DNA of 64,000 nucleotides from Halorhabdus amylolytica (GTDB lineage Archaea > Halobacteriota > Halobacteria > Halobacteriales > Haloarculaceae): positions 216,592-280,591 of the forward strand of contig NZ_SPQG01000003.1 in the NCBI RefSeq assembly GCF_004944975.1. Reading direction: 5' to 3'. Made by a program: the position numbers and the translations under genes. Under the pieces are notes generated by a model that saw nothing but the letters and a program-made list of their open reading frames with translations, did not search any database and had not been told where the DNA came from. This document shows, piece by piece, positions 1-8,865 of this stretch. How positions within the stretch are numbered: the first letter of the stretch is position 1; every line of letters starts with the position of its first letter.

Positions 1-174
1 TTCGAGCAGATCCGTCTCGCTCTCGTCGGCGACGGGATCGGTGTCCGCCGCCGCGAAGTCGGCCTCGCTCGCCTCGCCCATCTTCACGTCGTCACGGCTG
101 ACAGTAACGTCCGGATGGTACCCCTCTGGGTCTGGGCTGCGTTCCGATATCGGGTCGTCGTCGCGCTCAGGCAT
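1..174 (-). CDS. Hypothetical acidic protein, N-terminal part (cut by window edge)
   Basis: This ATG-started frame is open from 174 to the window edge, giving at least 58 codons. It overlaps the stop of the preceding orf9 by 8 nt, the same spacing seen at several junctions of the nitrate reductase operon, so it is probably the next operon member. The visible part is hydrophilic and very rich in Asp, Glu, Pro and Ser, and begins MPERDDDPISERSPDPEG. It shows no signal peptide, membrane segment or motif. I do not recognise the family, and the C-terminal part lies outside the window. Confidence 0.6.
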   Translation of the reverse strand, partial: MPERDDDPISERSPDPEGYHPDVTVSRDDVKMGEASEADFAAADTDPVADESETDLLE

Positions 175-1048
175 CTATCACACCTCCGGGGAGTGCTCCG
201 ACCAGCAGAGCCAGAGCGAGCACAAGCGCGAGGGCACGGGGGACCGTCGCGGGGATCCCCGCGAACAGCAACAATCCCGTGCCGAGCGCGGCAGCGTGGT
301 GGCGCCTCCGCAGTGCGGCGCTCGCGGTCGTCGTCAGTCCGCCGACGGCAAGCGCCATAACGGGGACCGACGCGCCGACGATCGCGCCCGCGACCAGCCC
401 AGTCGCGCCGAGCAGGAACGGGGCGATCACACCAAGTGCGACCAGCAGACCGGCTCCCAGCGCACCGAACAGCCAATCCGCGCGACCGCGCGCGAGAAAC
501 ACCGGCGTCCCGGCGATCCCCAGCAACGTCAACTGCGAGCCGACCGAGCGGGTCGTGGCAGGCTCGATACCGAAGGTTCCGATCAGGGAGGCGGTCAGTC
601 CACAGACGAGGAGTGACGCGACCAACGTCGGGCCGAGCCGACGATCCCTGACCGCGAGGAGTCGATCTCCCGTCGCGAGGGCCGTGCCGGCGACGATCGC
701 CACGACGGCAGGGACGTATGCCGGTCGGGCGATCGTTCCGGCCATGCCGAAGACGCCGACGAAGGCCAGCCCGACCGTCTCGTGGCCTTCGCCATCCAGA
801 ACAGCGATCGCGAGTAGTGAACCTGCACAGACGAGCGCTGTTAGGGGAACGAGCCACTCCTGGAGCGCGACCAGATCGATCGGGATCGCCCCACGGGCGT
901 TGATAGCGATCCGGACGCCGAACAACGTCGCTGTCGCCAGGACGGCCGGTGTGGCGAGGACTTCCCGGTCCATTCCGTTGCTCTCCGTCTCGCGAAGGGT
1001 CGTCGGCACGCCGAGAGAGTCCAGGGCTGCGACTCGCCCGCTCATCAC
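167..1048 (-). CDS. Multi-pass membrane protein at the end of the nar operon (orf9)
   Basis: This 293-residue protein is almost entirely hydrophobic after residue 25, with roughly nine or ten predicted membrane segments rich in Ala, Leu, Val and Gly. I see no heme or metal ligand motif and no transporter signature. It overlaps narJ by 4 nt (ATGA) and occupies the position called ORF9 in the Haloferax mediterranei nar cluster. Its location suggests a role in assembly, membrane anchoring or nitrate/nitrite handling, but the sequence itself does not show a function. Confidence 0.8.
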   Translation of the reverse strand: MMSGRVAALDSLGVPTTLRETESNGMDREVLATPAVLATATLFGVRIAINARGAIPIDLVALQEWLVPLTALVCAGSLLAIAVLDGEGHETVGLAFVGVFGMAGTIARPAYVPAVVAIVAGTALATGDRLLAVRDRRLGPTLVASLLVCGLTASLIGTFGIEPATTRSVGSQLTLLGIAGTPVFLARGRADWLFGALGAGLLVALGVIAPFLLGATGLVAGAIVGASVPVMALAVGGLTTTASAALRRRHHAAALGTGLLLFAGIPATVPRALALVLALALLVGALPGGVIDA

Positions 1049-1782
1049 CAGGTCACCTCGCGTTCGTCAGTCGTCGACGCCGAATCGAGTCCGTCAGCCA
1101 GGTCCGCGTGATCCGCTGCGAGCACTCGATCGAGGAGGAGCGCCAGATCGGCGTAGACGCCAGCGGCATCCATCTCGGCGAGTTCCTCGCGCAACGACGC
1201 CGCGAAGACTGTCAAATGTCGATCCAGTAAATCCCGGCGTGCGGCCGCGGCGTCGTCCTCGCCGAGTGCTTCCCGGCGGGCGAGATAGCCTGCGAACTCG
1301 AGTTGCAGGCCGAGATTGTCGTGGTGGTCGCGCTCGTCTTCGTCGACCGAGAGGCCGTAGTACTCGTAGGCACGCGCCAGATCGACGTTGACCGTCTCCC
1401 AGGTCGCGTCGTCGCGATGGCCGGACTCGTACAGCGAGACGACCGGCCCCTCCGTCTCGACTGACCCGTCTGTTCGGTCGGTCACAGCCGCCATCCCGAG
1501 AGCGAACAGCCGGTTGTACCGGGCGCTGAGATTCTCGTAGTCTTCCCCCGGAGCGAGATCCGGTACGGAGACGTCGAGGGACGTCTTCGTGACGGTCTCG
1601 CGGAGTCCGTCCGCTATCTGGCCGTCGGCGAGACTGGTGTGGAGTTCCTCGGTTGGGTGCTCGAACGCCCGGGTGAGAGTCTGATAGAGGACGCCCCGTG
1701 CGGCCGGATCGGCCCGCACGTCGTGGGGATCGAGTCGATCGTCCCCGCGCGGGTCCACAGCGGTGTTCGTATCGCTCATCAC
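1045..1782 (-). CDS. narJ: NarJ-like TorD/DmsD-family assembly chaperone
   Basis: The 245-residue, acidic, all-helical-looking cytoplasmic protein sits downstream of narGH. NarJ/TorD-family chaperones bind the catalytic subunit before Tat export and help molybdenum-cofactor insertion. Features consistent with the family are the segment RGVLYQTLTRAFEHP near residue 30, the ENLSARYNRLFALG segment, and the later YEYYGLSVDEDERDHHDN stretch, which resembles the conserved Y-x-x-x-G...D-H loop of TorD proteins. It overlaps the preceding heme-subunit gene by 4 nt. Identification rests on position plus this fold signature. Confidence 0.85.
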   Translation of the reverse strand: MMSDTNTAVDPRGDDRLDPHDVRADPAARGVLYQTLTRAFEHPTEELHTSLADGQIADGLRETVTKTSLDVSVPDLAPGEDYENLSARYNRLFALGMAAVTDRTDGSVETEGPVVSLYESGHRDDATWETVNVDLARAYEYYGLSVDEDERDHHDNLGLQLEFAGYLARREALGEDDAAAARRDLLDRHLTVFAASLREELAEMDAAGVYADLALLLDRVLAADHADLADGLDSASTTDEREVTW

Positions 1783-2627
1783 GATTCACCCTCCTCTCGG
1801 GTCCGCCGGACGCTGATCGCAGTGACGGCGATCACCAGCGCGATCGCGACGCCGGCGACGGCCCAGAGAATCGTCTGGAAGGGCGCACCGCCGTCGTCGG
1901 GTCCGAACGGGAAGTAGTACCACTCGCTGACGGCCTTCTGGCCGGCACGCTCGCTGTTCTCGCCGTTCCAGATTCCGACGGCGACGCTTACGTCTGCGTC
2001 AGCGGCGAGTTGTGTCCGATTGTCGACCGAGGTGTCCAGATCCCGCGTGAAGACGACACTCCAGCCGTCCCCTTCGCCGACTGTACTCCGTGCGGCCTGC
2101 GTACTCACTTCTGGCTGCTGGAAGACAGTCGTCGTTCCGGGACCACCGGCGAGCAGTTCCTGGGTGTTGTTGGTCGCCGACCATTGCCAGACGTTCACGA
2201 GGTTGTTCGCGCTGCCCATCGCGATCGCCGGCTGGGTCGTCGCGTTGACCGGGAACTGCAGCGCCGCCATGTCGGCGAATGCACGCGGCGAACTCGCCGA
2301 GCGATCGTCACTCGGATCGGCCCAGCGCAGGCGGACGAACAGCCGTTGGTCGGTCTGTGCTGCCTCGACCTCTACCTCGCGGACGGTCGTGTCGTCGGCG
2401 TTCGGAACGCCGCTGGGCGCACTCGCCAGCGGCACGGTTGCCGCTGGGACGTCGCTCCAGCCCTCGGCACCTGGGTCAGCCAGCGACTCCTCGACGTCCT
2501 CAACGGGGATCTCCCTGGCCGGGCGGGCGTCGGCGATCAGCGGCGCGAGCGCGGCGCTTGCGACAAGCAGCCCCGCGAGCAAGCCGGCGACGAGTAGCGG
2601 TCGCCTCCCGCGAACGATTTCACTCAT
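1779..2627 (-). CDS. Ethylbenzene-dehydrogenase-type heme b subunit of the nitrate reductase (orf7)
   Basis: A 282-residue exported protein with an N-terminal hydrophobic signal/anchor (about residues 10-30) and a C-terminal membrane helix (about 248-270). The region between resembles the EB_dh heme-binding family (the gamma subunit of ethylbenzene and selenate dehydrogenases and related enzymes): an EEVEVEAAQTDQRLFVRLRW-like strand, repeated Trp-containing strands and a late WNGENSERAGQKAVSEWYYF segment. This would supply the heme b that the integral NarI subunit provides in bacteria, on the outer face of the membrane. It starts inside the stop of a 23-codon ORF and overlaps narJ by 4 nt. 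Confidence 0.8.
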   Translation of the reverse strand: MSEIVRGRRPLLVAGLLAGLLVASAALAPLIADARPAREIPVEDVEESLADPGAEGWSDVPAATVPLASAPSGVPNADDTTVREVEVEAAQTDQRLFVRLRWADPSDDRSASSPRAFADMAALQFPVNATTQPAIAMGSANNLVNVWQWSATNNTQELLAGGPGTTTVFQQPEVSTQAARSTVGEGDGWSVVFTRDLDTSVDNRTQLAADADVSVAVGIWNGENSERAGQKAVSEWYYFPFGPDDGGAPFQTILWAVAGVAIALVIAVTAISVRRTREEGES

Positions 2628-2695
2628 CGTTGAACACCCCCAGACTCGCTTCGCTCGTCTGGTGAGATTGCGGATAACTTCCTGTCGTCAGTCAT
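2624..2695 (-). CDS. 23-codon mini-ORF linking narH to the heme subunit
   Basis: An ATG at 2695 lies inside the end of narH (8-nt overlap ATGACTGA) and opens a 23-codon frame. Its TGA overlaps the ATG of the next gene by 4 nt (ATGA). Both overlaps match spacings used elsewhere in this operon. The predicted peptide starts MTDDRKLSAISPDERSESGG and is hydrophilic. It may only keep ribosomes moving between the two genes, or it may be a small conserved subunit. The alternative is a chance open frame in a 60-nt spacer. Confidence 0.45.
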   Translation of the reverse strand: MTDDRKLSAISPDERSESGGVQR

Positions 2696-3737
2696 CTGCA
2701 AACACCTCCAAACGGTACTGTTGTGCCGGATTCTTGTCCTGGAGAATCTCCATGAGTTCGCTGTGGCCGCCGCGTTCGACCTTGGCGCGCTCGCGCTCGA
2801 TGGTGTCCAGGGCATCGTTGACCTGCTCGCCGAACAGCTCTTCGAGGTACGACCGCGGGATACGCTCGACGTCGACCGTCTCGCCGTCCTCAGAGTGCTG
2901 TGGCGGGGCGACAGGCGGAATGTAGTAGACGTTCGGCGAGGTCTGATATTCGGGGTGCAACGGGAGTGCGACCTCGTATTGCTCGACGAGCTTGTAGATC
3001 GGCCCGTCCTGATCGTCGAGGTACCCGACCAACCGAAGTTGCGTCGTACACTGGTCCGCGCAGGCCGGCGGATGGACCTCGTCGTCGGGTCCCTCGCCTT
3101 CGATGCGCGGATAGCAGAAGACGCACTTCTCGGAGCGCTTCGTGACAGCGTTGTAGTAGACCTTCTTGTAGGGGCAGCCCTCGACGCAGTAGCGGTAGCC
3201 TCGACAGCGCTCCTGATCGACCAGAACGACGCCGTCCTCCTCACGCTTGTAGATGGCCTTCCGGGGGCACGCTTCCACGCAGGAGGGGTGCGTACAGTGG
3301 TTGCAGATCCGGGGGAAGTAAAAGTAGTAGTTGTTGGGATGCTCGCCGGCACCCTGGTCCTCGTCCCAGTTGGGACCCCATTCGGGATCCGTGTTCTCGG
3401 GTTCGAGGGCCTTGTCCTCGCCCTCCTTGAGGATGCCCTCGTGGTCGAACTCCCAGTTTTCGCCGTAATCCTGCTGGGACGGAATCTCGCCGACGGAGCG
3501 GTTGATGTGTTTCTCGGACTCCCAGCCGCCGCCTTTTTCTTCCCAGTCTCGCGGATACCCCTTCCCGGGGCGGGTCTCGACGTTGTTCCAGTACATGTAC
3601 TCGGTGCCCTCCCGCTCGGTCCAGAGCGTCTTGCAGGCGACCGTGCAGGTCTGACACCCGATGCATTTGTTGAGGTCCATCACCATCGCGACCTGGTGGT
3701 CGACCCCCTCTGCGATGTCGACATCGTCGTGGGCCAT
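2688..3737 (-). CDS. narH: Respiratory nitrate reductase beta subunit, iron-sulfur protein NarH
   Basis: The 349-residue electron-transfer subunit of the DMSO-reductase-type complex. Four cysteine groups are visible: C25-C28-C31-C35 in CIGCQTCTVACK, CNHCTHPSCVEACP near 140, CRGYRYCVEGCP near 180 and a CVFCYP...ACADQC group near 205-230. In the CRGYRYC group a Tyr occupies the place of the second Cys, as the Trp does in bacterial NarH, which is typical of a [3Fe-4S] centre. It has no signal peptide, so it is presumably co-exported with NarG by the Tat system. It shares one base with narG (TGATG). Confidence 0.96.
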   Translation of the reverse strand: MAHDDVDIAEGVDHQVAMVMDLNKCIGCQTCTVACKTLWTEREGTEYMYWNNVETRPGKGYPRDWEEKGGGWESEKHINRSVGEIPSQQDYGENWEFDHEGILKEGEDKALEPENTDPEWGPNWDEDQGAGEHPNNYYFYFPRICNHCTHPSCVEACPRKAIYKREEDGVVLVDQERCRGYRYCVEGCPYKKVYYNAVTKRSEKCVFCYPRIEGEGPDDEVHPPACADQCTTQLRLVGYLDDQDGPIYKLVEQYEVALPLHPEYQTSPNVYYIPPVAPPQHSEDGETVDVERIPRSYLEELFGEQVNDALDTIERERAKVERGGHSELMEILQDKNPAQQYRLEVFADD

Positions 3738-6592
3738 CAGTCGTCACCCCCCTCTTTGGGCCTGATGTCACAGCGAACGTCGTTGTTGACCCCAGTTGGG
3801 CCCCAGAAGTTGGGGAAGAAGTGGAGGTGTTCGCCCGAATCCTCGGGGTACTGGACGAGCTGGGTGGGTTTCATGTACATCGGGATCAGCGAGTTGAAGT
3901 TGTTCCGGCTCGGGTACTGGTAGCGCTCCCAGGCGAAGTAGTGCCGGACGGTCCCGGGTTCACTGGCCGGATAGATCTTGGCGTTGGCCTCGATCGTCGC
4001 CAGGTCGTTGTAGATCTCGACGGTGTCGCCGTCCTCGATCCCACGATGCTGGGCGTCTTCAGGGTGGATGAACACCACTGGCTCGCCCCGGTTCAACTGG
4101 AGCATCTTCTCGCTGTCGCGCCACGTCGAGTGGATCGACCACCGGCCGTGGGGCGTGTTGTACCGTAGCGGATACTCGCTCCGATCGTTTGTCTCGACCG
4201 GCCGTTTGTGGGTGGGCAACTGCTCGTCGACGTCGAGGAACCAGTCGTGGTCGATGTAGTATTGCTGGCGCCCCGTGAGGGTTGGCCAGGGTTCTTTGTC
4301 CTGAACGAAGTCCTTCCAGGGCGCGTAGGCCGTGCCGTCCTCGATGTCCGAGGTCCAGTGGTCGCCAGCGGCCTCGAAGCGCTGGGGTTGTTCGACGGTG
4401 TCGGCGAAGGTAATGTGGCCGCCATCCTCGGGGTTGGTCTCGGTAGAGTGTTCGAGGACCGCCTCGCAGGCTGCCCGGTCCTCCTCCAGAGCACCGTCCT
4501 CGCCGGTCACCCAGTCCCGGACGTAGTCGTCGTAGAGGGACTGAAGATCGATCTGGCGGTCGAATTTACGGTCGTCGATCGGGTCGATGTCACGCTGTCT
4601 GGCGATCTCCTGGATCTTCTGAGCGAGTGCCTTGAAGATCTGCCAGTCGGATTTGGCCTCGCCGAGGGGCTCGACGGCGGGTGTGAACGGATGCACGTAG
4701 GTGTGCATGTCCGTCATGTTGAGGTCGTGTTTCTCGTAGTGGCTGGCCGCCGGGAGGACGATGTCGGCGTACAGCGCCGTCGAGTCCAGCCGGAAGTTGA
4801 TGTCCACGACGAGGTCGAGCTTGTCCCAGAGGACCTCCTCGACGGCGACGTTGCCCTTCGCCTGGTTGAAGAAGTTGCCACGCCAGACGAACATCGTCGT
4901 CGGATCGGGCCGGGTGCCGTCCTCGCGTTCCTCGGGATAGACCGGCATCCAGCCTTTGTCGACGGCTTCCTCGATTTTCCGTCGGGTCTCAGCGTCAGTG
5001 TTATCCAGGATTCCGGCGTGGTAGTAGGTCCACAGCGTCGTCGGGACGCCTCGCACGCTTCCAGTCGGGAACGAGAGTGATTTCCAGCCCTTGAACGTCC
5101 AGATTTTCTCCTGACCGACGTAGTGATCGACGCCGGTGCCATTCCGGCCGATGTGGCCCGTCAGCGTGACGAGCAACTGGATCGCGCGGTTGCCGAGGTC
5201 GTTGTGATACCAGTCGTTGACGCCCTTGCCGTGGATGATCTTCCCGCGATCGACGTCGGCGAATTCCCGGGCGATCTTCTGGTGGGTTTCGGTGCCGACG
5301 CCGGTCTCTTCGGCGACGTACTCTGGCGTGTAGTTCGCCAGTTCCTCCCGGAGGTTGTTCCAGACCGAGGTGACTGAGACCTGCCCGTCGGTCGTCTGGA
5401 CGGTATCGTCGACGGCCAGTTGCGGATCGAAGTCGAGTTCGATCGACAGCGAGTCGTCGTACTTGGCTTCCCGTTCACCGAGCGATCCTGGCGCAGCACG
5501 GAGGTCCCCGTCCCTGTCCTGCATGACCATGACTTTCTCCGGCTCGTCGGCGTCGACGTCGAGGTCCGGCACTTCATCCGCTCGGAGGAACTTGCCCGTG
5601 TCATCCCGAACGAGCAGGGGCATGTCTGATTGCTCTTTCAAATGTTCTTCGTCGTAGAGTTCCTCTTCGACGATGGTACGGGCCATCCCCAGCGCCAGTG
5701 CGGTGTCTGTCCCAGGATCGGGGGCGATCCACTCGTCGGTGTGGATCGCCGTCTGGGAGTAATCGGAGAAGACCCCGACCCGCTTTGCGCCCTCGTAGCC
5801 GGCGTCGAGGAAGTACTTCGCGTCGGGGATGCGCGTGACGTTGATATTGGACCCCCAGGCGATGATGTACTCGGCGTTGTGCCAGTCGGCGCTCTCGGCG
5901 TTGTCGGTCTGGTGGCCCCACGTGATCGGTTGGCCCGGCGGGAGGTCCGAATACCAGTCGTAAAACGAGTGGGAGACGCCGCCGAGCAAGTTGACCAGCC
6001 GGGTCCCCGAGGCGAAGGAGACCGGACTCATCGCCGGGATCGGCGTGAATCCGGAGATGGCGTCGTAGCGCCCTTCCTGGACTTCTTCGATGACGTGTTC
6101 GGCGATTTCGGTCAGGGCCTCGTCCCAGGAGATGCGTTCCCACTCGCCGGCCCCGCGCTCGCCGGTCCGGCGCATCGGGTACTGGACACGCTGTTCGGCG
6201 TCGACGTAGTCGTTGTAACAGGCTCCCTTCTGGCACCCTCGCGGGTTCGGATCAGGCAAACTTTCGTCGAAGCGGGGGTAGTCGTTGGCCTGTTGCTCAC
6301 GCCAGACCTGGCCGTTCTTGACGTAGACGTCCCACGAACAGGAGCCGGTACAGTTGACCGAGTGGGTCGAGCGGGCGATCGAATCCCAGTCCCACTCCTC
6401 GCGGTAGAAGTCCTCCCAGTCGCGGTACGGGTAGTTCCCGATCGGGTCCTCGACGGTTTCGAGGCCGTCGAGCGCCTGGTCGGCGACGGTCAGGCCGGTC
6501 GCACCGACCACGCCCGCCGCGCCGGCACCCAGCAGGAAGTCGCGGCGAGAGAGGCCGTCTGTACTGTCGTTCGTGTGTTCGGAGTCGCTCAT
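3737..6592 (-). CDS. narG: Respiratory nitrate reductase alpha subunit NarG (Mo-bisMGD, Tat-exported)
   Basis: This 951-residue catalytic subunit reduces nitrate to nitrite. A twin-arginine signal (SRRDFLLGAG, residues 15-24) and a hydrophobic stretch mark Tat export, so the active site faces outside, as in other archaeal pNar enzymes. The FS0 cluster ligands are H77, C81, C85 and C120, the His-x3-Cys pattern of the NarG clade. The likely Mo ligand is D216 in YSDLPPG. It is shorter than bacterial NarG (about 1240 aa), as usual in haloarchaea. The gene overlaps orf4 by 4 nt and narH by 1 nt. Confidence 0.97.
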   Translation of the reverse strand: MSDSEHTNDSTDGLSRRDFLLGAGAAGVVGATGLTVADQALDGLETVEDPIGNYPYRDWEDFYREEWDWDSIARSTHSVNCTGSCSWDVYVKNGQVWREQQANDYPRFDESLPDPNPRGCQKGACYNDYVDAEQRVQYPMRRTGERGAGEWERISWDEALTEIAEHVIEEVQEGRYDAISGFTPIPAMSPVSFASGTRLVNLLGGVSHSFYDWYSDLPPGQPITWGHQTDNAESADWHNAEYIIAWGSNINVTRIPDAKYFLDAGYEGAKRVGVFSDYSQTAIHTDEWIAPDPGTDTALALGMARTIVEEELYDEEHLKEQSDMPLLVRDDTGKFLRADEVPDLDVDADEPEKVMVMQDRDGDLRAAPGSLGEREAKYDDSLSIELDFDPQLAVDDTVQTTDGQVSVTSVWNNLREELANYTPEYVAEETGVGTETHQKIAREFADVDRGKIIHGKGVNDWYHNDLGNRAIQLLVTLTGHIGRNGTGVDHYVGQEKIWTFKGWKSLSFPTGSVRGVPTTLWTYYHAGILDNTDAETRRKIEEAVDKGWMPVYPEEREDGTRPDPTTMFVWRGNFFNQAKGNVAVEEVLWDKLDLVVDINFRLDSTALYADIVLPAASHYEKHDLNMTDMHTYVHPFTPAVEPLGEAKSDWQIFKALAQKIQEIARQRDIDPIDDRKFDRQIDLQSLYDDYVRDWVTGEDGALEEDRAACEAVLEHSTETNPEDGGHITFADTVEQPQRFEAAGDHWTSDIEDGTAYAPWKDFVQDKEPWPTLTGRQQYYIDHDWFLDVDEQLPTHKRPVETNDRSEYPLRYNTPHGRWSIHSTWRDSEKMLQLNRGEPVVFIHPEDAQHRGIEDGDTVEIYNDLATIEANAKIYPASEPGTVRHYFAWERYQYPSRNNFNSLIPMYMKPTQLVQYPEDSGEHLHFFPNFWGPTGVNNDVRCDIRPKEGGDD

Positions 6593-6774
6593 TGGTTATC
6601 GATGAAGACGGTTGCGGTCGCGAGTGTTGCACCTATCACGACGAGCGTGACTCCGGCGGCGGTCGTCGGCCCCACTTCTAGGGCCGCGGTCACCAGTGCC
6701 ATGCCGCCGAGTTTACTCGCCGTATCCACGCGTCGATACGTCCGTCCGGACAGCGCGGGGAGATGCTCACTCAT
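6589..6774 (-). CDS. Small two-helix membrane protein of the nar operon (orf4)
   Basis: This 61-residue protein has two hydrophobic segments, about residues 22-40 and 42-58, separated by a short turn. It corresponds in position and size to ORF4 between narC and narG of the Haloferax nar cluster. The start overlaps the narC stop by 8 nt and the stop overlaps the narG start by 4 nt, which supports it being translated. A small subunit of the cytochrome b-Rieske module is plausible. No cofactor ligands are visible. Confidence 0.75.
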   Translation of the reverse strand: MSEHLPALSGRTYRRVDTASKLGGMALVTAALEVGPTTAAGVTLVVIGATLATATVFIDNQ

Positions 6775-8245
6775 CCTCCGGCACCTCCACCGGATCTGTC
6801 ATGTTGTCAGATTCGGGTGGTGATTCCGCTGTGTCATCGTCCGGTTGTGAGGACGACGCCTGATCGGCCTCGTCGTCCGGTTGTTCCGGCGTGTCAGCAG
6901 CCGCCCGTTCACGAGTGATCGTCCAGTGGACGATCCCGAATGCGGCGATCGGTCCAAGTATCATCGCGAGCAGGAGCGGCAGATTGACGACGCCGGTCGA
7001 CGTGCCGATCGCTTCTGCGAGCAGGTTGTTCATGCCCGCAATCGAGGCGATCATGATAAAGACGACACCGGCGACGCCGACGCCAGTCTGGACCGGCCGC
7101 TCGAAGGGATCGGCCGTGAAGTGGACGCTCTCGCGCCGCCGGTCGATAAAGGGCCAGGCGAAGACGGCGAGAAACACCAGCGACGGCAGGGCGACGCCGC
7201 CGAGGAACTCCGCGCTGATCTCGATCGGCCCGAGGTGGAATCCCAGCGAGGAGGGGAGGACTTTCAGGAAGCCATAGAGCCACATGAAAAACCAGTCGGG
7301 CATGATCAGCGCGGGCGTGCCCGCCGGGTTGTTCGGCCCGTATTCAGCAATGTTGTGGACGGGCAGGAATCCCGCGAGCAGCGACAACGTCGCCAGCGTG
7401 AGGAAGAACACGACGGCACTGACCGCGGCCTGATTGGGGAACGCGGGCAACCCGACGACGACGCTGTCGTCCTCGGCATCGACCGTTTCACGGCCCTCAC
7501 TGACCTGTGTGGAAGAGCCTGTGACTGGCTCGACGCCGCTCTCGCGCTGGGACTCGGTGTGTTTCTGTCGGACGAGCAGGCCCATGTGGACCGCCAGCCC
7601 GACGGCGATCAGGACAGGAATGATGAAGACGTGCAGGAAGTACAGTCGCGGAATCGTCGCGCTGGAGGGGAAGTCCCCGCCGAAGACGATCGCAGCGATC
7701 GGGTCGCCCAGAATCGGGATCGAGCCCGCGATGTTGTACCCGATCCCGGTCGCCGTCGAAGCGAATTCGTCGAACGGCAGCGCGTAGCCAGTGTAGGCCG
7801 CCCCCATCGCCAGGATCGCCAGCGTGGTGCCGACGACCCAGTTGATCTCCCGTGGCTTGCGGTAGGCACCGTGGAAGAACACCCGCAGCATGTGCAGGCC
7901 GATCGAGGCGACAAAGAGGTGGGCCGCCCAGTGGTGGAATCGGCGGATGAACATGCCGAAAGGCACGTCGTAGGTCAACTGGAGGACGCTGCCAAAGGCC
8001 GCCGGCAGCGAGTCGCCCTGGAACTGTGCGACGCTGCCCTCGTAGGTCATCTCCGTCGTCGAGGGCTCGTAGAAGAACCCGAGGAAGATACCCGTCAGCA
8101 CGAGCATCCCGAAGGAGAAAAGCGCGACCTCCCCGAGCAGGAACGAGTCCTCGGCGGGGAAGGCCTTCCCGAGGAACGCCTCGGCCTCGTCGAGGTCAAG
8201 GCGGTCGTCGAACCAGTCGTAGACGCGCTGGCTCCGGGACATCAC
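6767..8245 (-). CDS. narC: Cytochrome b of the nar electron-transfer module
   Basis: A 492-residue cytochrome b/b6-type protein with about eight membrane helices. Heme ligands are visible as RFHHWAAHL and [11 protein letters not shown] (helix B region) and [19 protein letters not shown] (helix D region). [14 protein letters not shown] is the PEWY-equivalent quinol-oxidation loop. The last 60 residues are a long acidic cytoplasmic tail. With the Rieske protein encoded next to it, it should oxidise menaquinol and pass electrons towards NarGH, replacing NarI. It overlaps both neighbours (4 nt with narB, 8 nt with orf4). Confidence 0.93.
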   Translation of the reverse strand: MMSRSQRVYDWFDDRLDLDEAEAFLGKAFPAEDSFLLGEVALFSFGMLVLTGIFLGFFYEPSTTEMTYEGSVAQFQGDSLPAAFGSVLQLTYDVPFGMFIRRFHHWAAHLFVASIGLHMLRVFFHGAYRKPREINWVVGTTLAILAMGAAYTGYALPFDEFASTATGIGYNIAGSIPILGDPIAAIVFGGDFPSSATIPRLYFLHVFIIPVLIAVGLAVHMGLLVRQKHTESQRESGVEPVTGSSTQVSEGRETVDAEDDSVVVGLPAFPNQAAVSAVVFFLTLATLSLLAGFLPVHNIAEYGPNNPAGTPALIMPDWFFMWLYGFLKVLPSSLGFHLGPIEISAEFLGGVALPSLVFLAVFAWPFIDRRRESVHFTADPFERPVQTGVGVAGVVFIMIASIAGMNNLLAEAIGTSTGVVNLPLLLAMILGPIAAFGIVHWTITRERAAADTPEQPDDEADQASSSQPDDDTAESPPESDNMTDPVEVPEDE

Positions 8246-8865
8246 TCACCCCCCGCGCCGACGGATCCCTCGAAGTCCCCCGTCGCGATCAGATGGCCCT
8301 CGCTGGCGAGCGTGATGGGGAGTTGCGGGAGTGGGCGAGGTGGCGGCCCGCCCGTGACTGTCGCGCCGTTCGTCGGGTCGAATTTCCCGTAGTGGCACGG
8401 ACAAACGAGCGTGTCGTCCTCCCGGTCGGAGACCGTACAGCCTGCGTGCGTACAGACCTTCGAATAGGCGGCGTAGCCCTCGACAGTGTAGGCGAGTTCG
8501 GTCGCATCCCCGTACTTGGTCTCGGGGAAGCGGACAAGCAACGTCGGCGCATCCCCGATGCCCGGTCGGGGCTCGGGGAAGACCGTCAGCTGTTCGCCCT
8601 CGGCGAGACGGTCGGGCGTAATTCGGTTGCCCTCGCCGTCCACGAGCGGGATCCCGTCGCCGTAGATCGGGCCGGTGTACGTGCGCTGGAAGACCTGCTG
8701 GAGGCCCGCAAGCGGCGCGGCGAGGCTAGCCAGGGCCGAGAGCCCGCCCACGGTCGCGAGTAGTTTGGCGATGTCGCGCCGTTCGACCTCGGCTCGGTCG
8801 TCGGTATAGATACTCGGCCGAGCGGGGCCGTCCGCCTCCCGTTCGCAGGGGCATTCATCACTCAC
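8242..8865 (-). CDS. narB: Rieske [2Fe-2S] protein of the nar module
   Basis: The 207-residue protein has a hydrophobic anchor near residues 33-55 and a C-terminal Rieske fold. Cluster ligands are C138 and H140 in CTHAGC and C155 and H158 in CPCHYG, with C143 and C157 forming the usual disulfide. It precedes cytochrome b with a 4-nt overlap, so the two form a bc1-like module inside the nitrate reductase operon. The N-terminus has an extra CPC motif (residues 5-7) that I cannot explain. Confidence 0.94.
   Translation of the reverse strand: MSDECPCEREADGPARPSIYTDDRAEVERRDIAKLLATVGGLSALASLAAPLAGLQQVFQRTYTGPIYGDGIPLVDGEGNRITPDRLAEGEQLTVFPEPRPGIGDAPTLLVRFPETKYGDATELAYTVEGYAAYSKVCTHAGCTVSDREDDTLVCPCHYGKFDPTNGATVTGGPPPRPLPQLPITLASEGHLIATGDFEGSVGAGGE

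Noticed and set aside
5630-6823. A 397-codon plus-strand open frame across narG
   Set aside because: Opposite to NarG, with no signal peptide, motif or ribosome binding site.
6881-8392. A 503-codon plus-strand open frame across the cytochrome b and Rieske genes
   Set aside because: It is the antisense shadow of two genes with clear heme and [2Fe-2S] motifs. Its translation is low-complexity and Arg/Asp-rich, which GC-rich codon bias produces.
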